A stretch of DNA of 64,000 nucleotides from a virus. The notes under the pieces are model-generated. The model was not told where the DNA came from, did not search any database, and saw only the letters and a program-made list of their open reading frames with translations. A program made the translations under genes and the position numbers. This document shows positions 28,624-35,472 of this stretch, in pieces. Where the stretch lies: positions 1 through 64,000 of IMG/VR virus record IMGVR_UViG_3300017963_000192; one strand, written 5' to 3'. Position 1 is the stretch's first letter, and every line of letters starts with the position of its first letter.

Positions 28624-29136
28624 CTATATTTTATTAAATTTATCAAATAATCTTTTACCTTCTTCAGTTTGTGGTCCTATAATATGTATACTCGTTTTAT
28701 TTGTAATATCCATAGCAAATTGTATCATAGCTTCTCCTATACCCATATTTTGATATTCAGGATTAACCTCAATTGCATTAATACTCTCTCCCCATATTAT
28801 TAAAACGTTATGTTTTGTATATTTTGCTGTATTATAATCATCCCAAACAAACCAACCGATTATTTTATTTTCATTTAAATGTATTGTTTGTATTTTAGGT
28901 TTATTGACAAGTCTTTGCAAATAACATAATTCTCCATTAGGTAGTGTTAGTGGTCTAATATAATTATTTATTTCTTCATCTGATAATCCCCATTGCCTTT
29001 TTAATCTATTAACACTGTATTGATAATTGGGACTATCTTCGTATGTTTTTTGATTTTCTAAATATTCTTCTTCATCAAATTCTTCGGAAATTTTTCTAAA
29101 AAAACCATCTATGTTATTTACCTTTCTAAAGTTCAT
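28624..29136 (-). CDS. GNAT N-acetyltransferase-like protein with shared leader
   Basis: 170 residues. Leader MNFRKVNNIDGFFRKI, then a GNAT-type fold: KIIGWFVWDDYN, INAIEVNPEYQNMGIGEAMI (motif A with the acetyl-CoA pyrophosphate loop, QNMGIG), IHIIGPQTEEGKRLFDKF (motif B). Substrate unknown; GNATs modify proteins, antibiotics or small amines. Leader again precedes the fold. Confidence 0.75.
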   Translation of the reverse strand: MNFRKVNNIDGFFRKISEEFDEEEYLENQKTYEDSPNYQYSVNRLKRQWGLSDEEINNYIRPLTLPNGELCYLQRLVNKPKIQTIHLNENKIIGWFVWDDYNTAKYTKHNVLIIWGESINAIEVNPEYQNMGIGEAMIQFAMDITNKTSIHIIGPQTEEGKRLFDKFNKI

Positions 29137-30132
29137 TTAAAAAACTCCCATCTTTGCTAAATCTTCATCCCATTCAGTAGTGTCTTTATTAGACAATTCG
29201 TCTAAAAGAAACTTATCAACATTATAATGTTCTTCTTCAATATAGTCAAGCATACTTCCTGTTTGATGTGACGTATTTAATGCTATATTAATAGTTACAA
29301 TTTTATCTTTAAGTGATTTATTTTTTAAGTTTTTAAGTTCGTAATCTATTTCTTCTATTGTTTCTCTTGTTTCTACAATTCCTTGCTGTTCCCAATAATC
29401 AAACCACAGAGGAAAAACTCTTTTCTCATAAAAATTTTTAATCATTTCTTGTATGTCGGGGTGTTCTTTTATTATTGGATCAAGATTTTCAGAATCAAAA
29501 TACCAATATGTGTCAATATATTCTTCTAATTCTTGAGGATTATCTAGATTTAAATTTTCAAGATATTCAATATTTTCTTTTGTGTTTTTATAAGATTCTT
29601 CGTCTTCTGTTTCTTTAAAATAATCCAACTCTTCATTTAGACTTTGAATAGTATATTCTATTTCTTCTTCAAAAATATTTTTGAAATATTTTAGATTGTC
29701 TAAAAAAAATTCTTTTTTAAAATCGTGCTGATCTTTTTCTCCTATTTCATCTAAATATCTGTAGTATTCGTCTTCAACCATATTTAAAGAAAATTCTTCA
29801 TCATGTGAATCTATTAATCTACTTCTAGCCCAAGTTTCGGCAGAGAGAAGAGCGTGTGTTTCTAACCACTTATCAAAGACTTTTAATAAATCTTCTCCAA
29901 CTTTATTCAATACTTTATTAAGATTGACTTCTATTATGGAGAGTATGTTATCTTTTCTTTTTGGGTTTATACCTAAAGATTGTTCGATTTTGTATTTCTT
30001 ATATTCCCATTCATATATAGTTTCTAGATTTTCTGCCATATCTTCAGATACATCTATACCTAAATTTGATGTTTCTATAAATTTAGATAATTTAATTAAA
30101 TCAAATATGTTTTTAATACTTTTAAAATTCAT
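29137..30132 (-). CDS. hypothetical acidic protein with shared leader
   Basis: 331 residues. Leader MNFKSIKNIFDLIKLS, then a long acidic helical protein rich in Glu/Tyr/Trp with several predicted coiled segments (EEEIEYTIQSLNEELDYFKE). No catalytic motif seen. It is the first of the six leader genes on the transcript. Confidence 0.65.
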   Translation of the reverse strand: MNFKSIKNIFDLIKLSKFIETSNLGIDVSEDMAENLETIYEWEYKKYKIEQSLGINPKRKDNILSIIEVNLNKVLNKVGEDLLKVFDKWLETHALLSAETWARSRLIDSHDEEFSLNMVEDEYYRYLDEIGEKDQHDFKKEFFLDNLKYFKNIFEEEIEYTIQSLNEELDYFKETEDEESYKNTKENIEYLENLNLDNPQELEEYIDTYWYFDSENLDPIIKEHPDIQEMIKNFYEKRVFPLWFDYWEQQGIVETRETIEEIDYELKNLKNKSLKDKIVTINIALNTSHQTGSMLDYIEEEHYNVDKFLLDELSNKDTTEWDEDLAKMGVF

Positions 30133-30133
30133 A

Positions 30134-30574
30134 TTAAAACTTTTTTGTAAATCCTATTTTAGTTTCAAAGCTGTCATCAGAATGTAATCCATCTCTACAT
30201 ATTTTATAAGGTTTTCCTTTAATAGAAACATAAAAATCAACATCTTCAATTTTACCTTCATATTTTAGTTCGACTTTTGTTTCACCCATAATATCGTGGT
30301 CATCACCTTTAATTGCTTTTCCTATTTCGCCAAATTTTGGTTTTATTTTATAACTTAATTTTCCACCCTCTTCAAAGTCAAATGTTTGTTTATCTGGTCT
30401 ATATTTTTTACCATATCTTAAAACACGCCTACCAGTTTTTTTCAACCAGTTATATTTTTTATCTTCTTCCCATAATTCTCTATCAGATTTTTTAAATTCA
30501 TCCACCCTAAAATTAGGATCATATTTGCTTTCTTCTTCAAGATATTTTAGATTATCTTTTTTATTCTTACTCAT
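30134..30574 (-). CDS. hypothetical basic/acidic protein
   Basis: 146 residues without the leader. Charged N-terminal half, then a beta-rich C-terminal half (KVELKYEGKIEDVDFYVSIK, ...FETKIGFTKKF) that could be a small barrel. One base from the leader gene downstream. Function unknown. Confidence 0.6.
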   Translation of the reverse strand: MSKNKKDNLKYLEEESKYDPNFRVDEFKKSDRELWEEDKKYNWLKKTGRRVLRYGKKYRPDKQTFDFEEGGKLSYKIKPKFGEIGKAIKGDDHDIMGETKVELKYEGKIEDVDFYVSIKGKPYKICRDGLHSDDSFETKIGFTKKF

Positions 30575-30588
30575 AGATTATTTTCCTA

Positions 30589-31377
30589 TTATAAAAATAG
30601 TCTTAAACTCACATCTACTATTGAGTCTGTAGAATTAACATTTACTGGTGGATTTGATGTATATTCTCTTCTAAATCCAATCTTAAATCCTATTCCGCTT
30701 TTCTTTGTCCATTTTAAATCAAGAAAATCAAAACTCAAAGATGTTTCAAGTATAAATCTATATTCAGAAAAATCGTACAAAGGAATGTAATAACAAAAGA
30801 ATTGATATTTGATTACTTTAAAAAAGAATATGTCTATTCTATATCTAAAAGAATGGACAAAAGTATTAACAACATTTCTTGTTTTATAATCTTCATATTG
30901 ATATGTTGGAGCATAACTAATATCCATTAATAAATAGGGGTTATTAAATATAATTAATTTAGGACCTATTCCAGTATTATTTCTGTATACGAGCTGTTCC
31001 ATTTCGCTGTATTTGTTAAATGAAAAGAAAAACAATTCAAATCTTTTATGTAGTAAATAGTCTAAGTTAACTTTTCCAAAACCTTCATTAGAATGTATTT
31101 CAGATCCATCTGATTTTTCTTTGCTATATGAAAAATTAAAAGATGTTTTGTACGTGAAAATACCATTAAAATACATTATGCTGGTACTACCACTTATCCC
31201 TATTGCGTCTATATTTCCAGTTTGGTTTTTAAAAGAAAAGTCAAGAGTGTAGAACCACTTTTTGTCATCTTTCTCTTTCTTTTTTAAAGGTTGGGTTGTC
31301 CATAGTATATTACCAATATTAGCAAATACAGGTAATGTGAATAACATTATTATTGTTAATAATATTAGTTTCTTCAT
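30589..31377 (-). CDS. secreted beta-barrel protein (DUF481-like OMP)
   Basis: 262 residues from ATG 31377. Signal peptide MKKLILLTIIMLFTLPVFAN with likely cleavage after VFA. The rest alternates polar and aromatic residues in about ten strands (YTLDFSFKNQTGNIDAIGIS, FELFFFSFNKYSE, SFRYRIDIFFFKVIKYQF) and ends in SLRLFL, as in outer-membrane barrels of the DUF481/YdiY kind. A phage gene for an outer-membrane protein would remodel the host surface, e.g. against superinfection (inference). The ribosome binding site lies in the hairpin at 31382-31451. Confidence 0.7.
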   Translation of the reverse strand: MKKLILLTIIMLFTLPVFANIGNILWTTQPLKKKEKDDKKWFYTLDFSFKNQTGNIDAIGISGSTSIMYFNGIFTYKTSFNFSYSKEKSDGSEIHSNEGFGKVNLDYLLHKRFELFFFSFNKYSEMEQLVYRNNTGIGPKLIIFNNPYLLMDISYAPTYQYEDYKTRNVVNTFVHSFRYRIDIFFFKVIKYQFFCYYIPLYDFSEYRFILETSLSFDFLDLKWTKKSGIGFKIGFRREYTSNPPVNVNSTDSIVDVSLRLFL

Positions 31378-31381
31378 AGAA

Positions 31382-31451
31382 TAACCCACTAACTCTTAAA
31401 ATGTATTTAAAAGATAAAAATTTTTTAAGAATTTTTAAGGTTAGTGGGTTA
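31382..31451 (-). promoter_or_regulatory. long hairpin covering the OMP gene's ribosome binding site
   Basis: Perfect 12-bp inverted repeat TAACCCACTAAC / GTTAGTGGGTTA (31382-31393 and 31440-31451), 46-nt AT-rich loop. The only Shine-Dalgarno-like bases (GTGGG) before ATG 31377 are in the stem. Could be a terminator of the upstream gene that doubles as a translational switch. Confidence 0.45.
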
Positions 31452-31458
31452 CAAAATA

Positions 31459-32127
31459 TTAATTAACAATTTCTTTAGAATCTTCTTCTAGTTCGTTTTT
31501 TATGTGAACAACTGGTTCTTTTTTTGCGTCATCTTTTCCGTTTCCGTTAGTTTTATCTTCCAAACTCTCAAATTTTGGTAGTTGTGGGGTTATTAGATGG
31601 CTGGTATCATCAGCTTCTGTTAATCTAATATCCGTTAAAGGTAGAATCTTTTTAATTAACTCATCAGCCTCAACTTTAATAGTTAATAAAATATCTTTAG
31701 ATGCTTTAACTCTTCCAGAAGATTTAATTATTGTATCATGTTCATCAACAACAAGATTTGCATGTTTATAAATCTTCATAAACACAACATTAAATTTTTG
31801 TATTAAATCTAATATTAGATTTTGATTTGTTCTTAATCTTTCTCTTTCTCTTTCCGTTACAGACATACATTCTTTGCATTGTTTTGTTCTTCTAGCCTCA
31901 AGTATGTCATTTCTTTCAGCATAAACAGATCGCAATTTCTCTTCCATTCTTAAATTTTCTTCTGTAAGTTCGCCTATCCTTTTCGTTAAGTTAGTTATTT
32001 TTTTTGACAAGCTTGCAGTCGTATCGTCAACTCCTCTTGAATAACCTTCCACTCTTGCCAAAGATGTATCTTTTTTTAACAAAAAATGTAAATGAATCTT
32101 TTCTTTGACTTTTTTAAAAATATTCAT
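31459..32127 (-). CDS. coiled-coil protein
   Basis: 222 residues: basic N-terminus, coiled coil about 35-80 (KKITNLTKRIGELTEENLRM), a CxxC (QCKECMS), a second helical stretch and an acidic disordered C-terminus. Lies between the OMP-like gene and a zinc-ribbon gene. Role unknown, perhaps a structural linker. Confidence 0.6.
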   Translation of the reverse strand: MNIFKKVKEKIHLHFLLKKDTSLARVEGYSRGVDDTTASLSKKITNLTKRIGELTEENLRMEEKLRSVYAERNDILEARRTKQCKECMSVTERERERLRTNQNLILDLIQKFNVVFMKIYKHANLVVDEHDTIIKSSGRVKASKDILLTIKVEADELIKKILPLTDIRLTEADDTSHLITPQLPKFESLEDKTNGNGKDDAKKEPVVHIKNELEEDSKEIVN

Positions 32128-32142
32128 AGCTTTTCCTCCTTG

Positions 32143-32337
32143 CTATTTTGAAGAATATCCATTACTTGCGTTTCCGCAATTGCCTACGTTAACTGAAAAA
32201 GGTAATGCGGAATATTTCCTTCTGGCCATCTCTCCACACTTTTTACATTTTATTTGTGGAGGAAATGGCTCGTTTCTTAGTTCATAAGGTTTATGATGTG
32301 TAAAAATATCACCACATTCACAAACGTAATCTGCCAT
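32143..32337 (-). CDS. FmdB-type zinc-ribbon protein
   Basis: 64 residues from MADYVCECGDIF. CECG...CKKCG zinc ribbon like the FmdB/regulatory-protein family often found as phage ORFs, then a Gly/Asn-rich tail. Start at 32337; three extra residues upstream are possible. Confidence 0.7.
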   Translation of the reverse strand: MADYVCECGDIFTHHKPYELRNEPFPPQIKCKKCGEMARRKYSALPFSVNVGNCGNASNGYSSK

Positions 32338-32360
32338 CATAAACAATATCCCCAGTAATT

Positions 32361-32633
32361 TTAAATTCGAATATTTTTTACAACTTCTTTTACCAATTCT
32401 TCAGATATTGATATCAATTTTCTTGAAATTATTAGTATTATAGATAGGGCAAGCCAACCAAAAGGTAAAAGCATACTAGGAATTACAATAATCCAATATT
32501 CTTTAGGATTGCTATAATCATATTTAGTAAACCTATTAGTTAGTAGGTGCAATGTTTCAGGGAAAACAAAGTTAAATATATTTGGTAAATACCCGAAACA
32601 GAATAAAAAACTATTTCCTAAAAATTCTATCAT
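32361..32633 (-). CDS. small membrane protein
   Basis: 90 residues with an N-terminal hydrophobic segment (FLFCFGYLPNIFNFVF) and a stronger one near the C-terminus (WIIVIPSMLLPFGWLALSII). Two-pass, function unknown. Close to lysis genes. Confidence 0.55.
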   Translation of the reverse strand: MIEFLGNSFLFCFGYLPNIFNFVFPETLHLLTNRFTKYDYSNPKEYWIIVIPSMLLPFGWLALSIILIISRKLISISEELVKEVVKNIRI

Positions 32634-32700
32634 AATCTTAAATTGTTATGTCCCTTATTAAAAAATTAATAATTTTTATCAAGCATTTTTTTATAATAAT

Positions 32701-33297
32701 CTAAAAATTAAGTGAAATTCCTCCCCCAAAGCTTCTAGTACCTTTGTATGAAACCCCACTATAAAAATGTACTCTTGTATTTCCTAATACCTTTTTAAAA
32801 GGTCTCCATGATATAGAACCTCCAGCAGAGTATACTCCGACATATAAATGTGCTCCTAATCCTTCAATTATATTAATTTTTAGTGGTTCTAAACTAAAAA
32901 ATTGGACTCCTATTTTAGGATCAACGTAGCTATTTCCTATTCCACTCTCTACCATTGCTGCCATACTTATTGTAAAGGGAAAGTATCTTATTTTTTCTTT
33001 TTTAGTTAACACTTCAAATTTAATTTCGTATATTAAAGGTTTATCTCCTTCTATTTGAAATTCGACCTTTTGTATTACAACCTTTGTTTCATCAATAATT
33101 TTATAATGTATTTTTGGTATTGTATTTATAAGATTGTTCCATCTTTTAGCTTGCCATCTTATTATTGCTTTATCTTTTTCTAGTCTTTTATATAATTCTT
33201 CAGCCTCTTTTATTGAAAAACACACGTCACCCGTATCTCCTTTAGTAGATGTAGCAAATATAATCAAAGCTAATAAAACAAATATAATCTTTTTCAT
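32701..33297 (-). CDS. secreted outer-membrane-like protein
   Basis: 198 residues. Signal peptide MKKIIFVLLALIIFATSTKG, a coiled region (IKEAEELYKRLEKDKAIIRW), then beta strands with alternating residues (AHLYVGVYSAGGSISWRPF, VHFYSGVSYKGTRSFGGGI) and a terminal Phe (SLNF), the signal recognised by BAM. Likely a small outer-membrane protein or barrel-ended lipid-facing spanin-like element. Four-nt overlap with the next membrane gene links the two. Confidence 0.65.
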   Translation of the reverse strand: MKKIIFVLLALIIFATSTKGDTGDVCFSIKEAEELYKRLEKDKAIIRWQAKRWNNLINTIPKIHYKIIDETKVVIQKVEFQIEGDKPLIYEIKFEVLTKKEKIRYFPFTISMAAMVESGIGNSYVDPKIGVQFFSLEPLKINIIEGLGAHLYVGVYSAGGSISWRPFKKVLGNTRVHFYSGVSYKGTRSFGGGISLNF

Positions 33298-33614
33298 TTT
33301 TTTGTTCCTTTAATATGTTTTTTAATCTTATTCTTTATCATTTCTTGTTTTTTAGTTATATCTATTATATCGGATTTGTGAGACGGGGTGGACGGTTTGG
33401 AGTTATGTTTAATATCTTTTTGTTTTATTTTTATTGGACTGTTGCCGAGAGTTTTTAAATAATCTGTAACCCCTGTCCATTTCAATAAAACCAAAAACAT
33501 TATTAGAATCCCTAAAACAATTACGATTCTAATTATCAAAGCAGCAGACCACTTAACATTATTGTTAAGTACTTTTAACCAGGGTTTCATCTCTTTATTT
33601 AAATCAAATTTCAT
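33294..33614 (-). CDS. single-pass membrane protein (possible spanin-like)
   Basis: 106 residues from ATG 33614 (GAGGAG ribosome binding site). One transmembrane segment about residues 24-46 (ALIIRIVIVLGILIMFLVLL), then a Pro/Ser-rich and Lys-rich periplasm-sized tail. Coupled to the secreted protein at 32701-33297 by overlap; an inner/outer-membrane pair near an endolysin resembles a spanin unit, though neither has a lipobox. Inference only. Confidence 0.55.
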   Translation of the reverse strand: MKFDLNKEMKPWLKVLNNNVKWSAALIIRIVIVLGILIMFLVLLKWTGVTDYLKTLGNSPIKIKQKDIKHNSKPSTPSHKSDIIDITKKQEMIKNKIKKHIKGTKK

Positions 33615-33634
33615 ATCATATCTCCTCAAGAGTG

Positions 33635-33676
33635 AACTCCAGCAGACAATTCTTATACAAACTGTCTGCTGGAGTT
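33635..33676 (-). repeat. 14-bp perfect inverted repeat
   Basis: AACTCCAGCAGACA / TGTCTGCTGGAGTT (33635-33648 and 33663-33676), 14-nt loop. It is followed by TTTTT on the plus strand, so it would be a terminator for plus-strand transcripts; on the minus strand it forms a 5' UTR hairpin before the 33294-33614 gene. The rest of the 147-bp gap (33630-33776) shows no gene. Confidence 0.65.
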
Positions 33677-33776
33677 TTTGGTTGTGAGTTCATAGATTTT
33701 GATTTGAGGTGAGTGTAAGTGAGTCTAAATCAAAAACTTTTCATATTATCTATATATTTATATAATATCCTCCTAT

Positions 33777-34148
33777 TTACTTTACGTTACCGTTTGACCA
33801 TTTAGTTTTAAGGGATCTGAGTGCTCCTATAACAACTGGTATAGCTCCACATATTGTTGCAACCATTGTTGCAATTGGACCGGCTGAATTTTTTACGGAT
33901 TCTATAAACACGTGTGCTTTTTTAAGCTCTAGTTCAGTATTGGCTTTCAATATCATATCAAAGCCTTTCTGAAACTCGTTTACCATTATGAATATAACTA
34001 CTACACCCACAACTTCTAGAAGATACATCCATAATCTTGTTGTCTTACTTAGTATTGTCTCATCAATCCAATCGAATATTTTTCCTATCCATCTGAATTT
34101 AAAAATGACTTTTAATATTTCTTTTAATTTATCTTTTTTTATCGTCAT
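33777..34148 (-). CDS. holin-like membrane protein
   Basis: 123 residues. Amphipathic basic N-terminus, transmembrane segment about 40-58 (LWMYLLEVVGVVVIFIMV), a second hydrophobic stretch about 90-112 (GPIATMVATICGAIPVVIGAL), basic C-terminus. Directly downstream of the M23 endolysin gene (34 nt apart), the classic place for a holin. Confidence 0.6.
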   Translation of the reverse strand: MTIKKDKLKEILKVIFKFRWIGKIFDWIDETILSKTTRLWMYLLEVVGVVVIFIMVNEFQKGFDMILKANTELELKKAHVFIESVKNSAGPIATMVATICGAIPVVIGALRSLKTKWSNGNVK

Positions 34149-34182
34149 TATATTATACCTCTTTTTAATATTATTTTTTTAA

Positions 34183-34839
34183 TTAACTTAATTTTCCTGA
34201 ATTTTCTTTTTTAATCTTTTTAGCTAACCATTTAACAGGATTAACGGTTTTACCATTAATTCGAACCTCGAAGTGAAGGTGTGCTCCCATACTATATCCG
34301 TAATTTCCTATATCTGCAACCTTGTCTCCAGCATTTAGTCTTTGACCAATGGCTATTACTGTAGGATCTACATGCTTGTAATGAAATGTTACAGTACTAT
34401 CATAAATGGATTGAAGAACAACATAAGGAGTCCAAGCTCTACCACTAGGAATCCCTCTTATATAAACAAATTTCCCAATTCTGTTATCCCATTTAAATTT
34501 AACCGGATATTCTATGTCTGGTCCACGATATTTAACTACTACACTATCTGTAACTGCAAAACATTCCGTATTACGTCCTGTATAGTCTGTTCCACTGTGC
34601 CATGAACGTTTAGCTCCTTTTGCAGGTAACTTTCTCCAACCATAGGATGATGTTACACGTTGAATCTGAACTGGATGGACATGGATTGGATCTTCAAAGA
34701 CTACTTTTTCTTCTTCTATTACAGGTCCTTTATATCTAACTACATCCTTCTCTGTTTCGGTATCATTATACCAATTTTGATTTTCATCTAGTTTGTCTTG
34801 TGGTAGAAAACTTGTTATTAAATCCAGTATAGCTTTCAT
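34183..34839 (-). CDS. M23-family peptidoglycan endopeptidase (endolysin)
   Basis: 218 residues. The N-terminal about 55 are a linker; the catalytic domain starts at RVTSSYGWRKLP and has HSGTDYTG (HxxxD zinc ligands), VTFHYKHVDP and GAHLHFEVRINGKTVNP (HxH). M23 enzymes cut peptide cross-links. No signal peptide, so it needs the holin or acts from the virion. Alternative: a tail lysin, since fibre genes follow. Confidence 0.88.
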   Translation of the reverse strand: MKAILDLITSFLPQDKLDENQNWYNDTETEKDVVRYKGPVIEEEKVVFEDPIHVHPVQIQRVTSSYGWRKLPAKGAKRSWHSGTDYTGRNTECFAVTDSVVVKYRGPDIEYPVKFKWDNRIGKFVYIRGIPSGRAWTPYVVLQSIYDSTVTFHYKHVDPTVIAIGQRLNAGDKVADIGNYGYSMGAHLHFEVRINGKTVNPVKWLAKKIKKENSGKLS

Positions 34840-34883
34840 ATTATACTCTACTCTCCTATTTCATATAATTCTTAATATAATTC

Positions 34884-35165
34884 TTAATTGTATCCATATT
34901 GAACATCATCGGATTTATTTAACCAAATCCAAGACTCTAACTTTGTTTTCAAATCTTTCTCAGTTTCTATTTTTTCTAAAACTTCCCAACTAAAACTCTT
35001 CCAACCAAATTTTAATAAAGCATCGTATAGTTTTAAGTACATTGGAATATTTCTTCCATTAATGGCATTATTTCTATGAGCAAGTCTTTCTCTTATAAGA
35101 CAACATTCTGCTGTTCCTATAAAACATTTGCCATTGTTGTTGTTAATAGCCTTATAGATAATCAT
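34884..35165 (-). CDS. GIY-YIG homing-endonuclease-like protein
   Basis: 93 residues from MIIYKAINNNNGKCFIGTAE, which matches the GIY-YIG N-terminal strands (IYK...FIG), followed by RERLAHRNNAI and LYDALLKFGWKSFSWEVLEK, the typical second block. Only the catalytic module is present, without a DNA-binding domain, so it may be a trimmed free-standing enzyme. Located between lysis and tail genes. Confidence 0.75.
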   Translation of the reverse strand: MIIYKAINNNNGKCFIGTAECCLIRERLAHRNNAINGRNIPMYLKLYDALLKFGWKSFSWEVLEKIETEKDLKTKLESWIWLNKSDDVQYGYN

Positions 35166-35216
35166 AAAAACCTCCAAAGATGTTTAATTACACACTATCT
35201 ATAAACCTTCTCCTGC

Positions 35217-35297
35217 TTATATATTATTCCTATCCTTCAAAACTTCGATTCTGTGTTCTAGTTCTATAATATTATTAAAGGAAGCAGTGATTGACAT
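35217..35297 (-). CDS. micro-protein, remnant downstream of coiled-coil gene 1
   Basis: 26 residues (MSITASFNNIIELEHRIEVL). Its start context (AGATTGTAAATAATGTC) is identical to that before the 1509-residue fibre gene, suggesting it is what remains of a duplicated gene pair. Confidence 0.4.
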   Translation of the reverse strand: MSITASFNNIIELEHRIEVLKDRNNI

Positions 35298-35300
35298 TAT

Positions 35301-35462
35301 TTACAATCTCCTATCTATTTGTTCTATAGCATCTTCCAGCTCTGATATTCTTTGATATAAGTCTTTTAGAGCTTCTTTAGTATTATTATTGGAGACAGAT
35401 TCTATTGAATCTTTAATTTCTTTTTTTGTTTTTTGTTTTTTAACTATCTTTTCTTTTGCCAT
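35301..35462 (-). CDS. coiled-coil micro-protein, paralogue 1
   Basis: 53 residues: Lys-rich start, then NNNTKEALKDLYQRISELED and IDRRL, a short coiled coil. It is a paralogue of 40006-40131 with the same last residues and the same 3' junction. Likely a trimerising or fibre-assembly helper (inference). Confidence 0.6.
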   Translation of the reverse strand: MAKEKIVKKQKTKKEIKDSIESVSNNNTKEALKDLYQRISELEDAIEQIDRRL

Positions 35463-35472
35463 CATAAACTCC

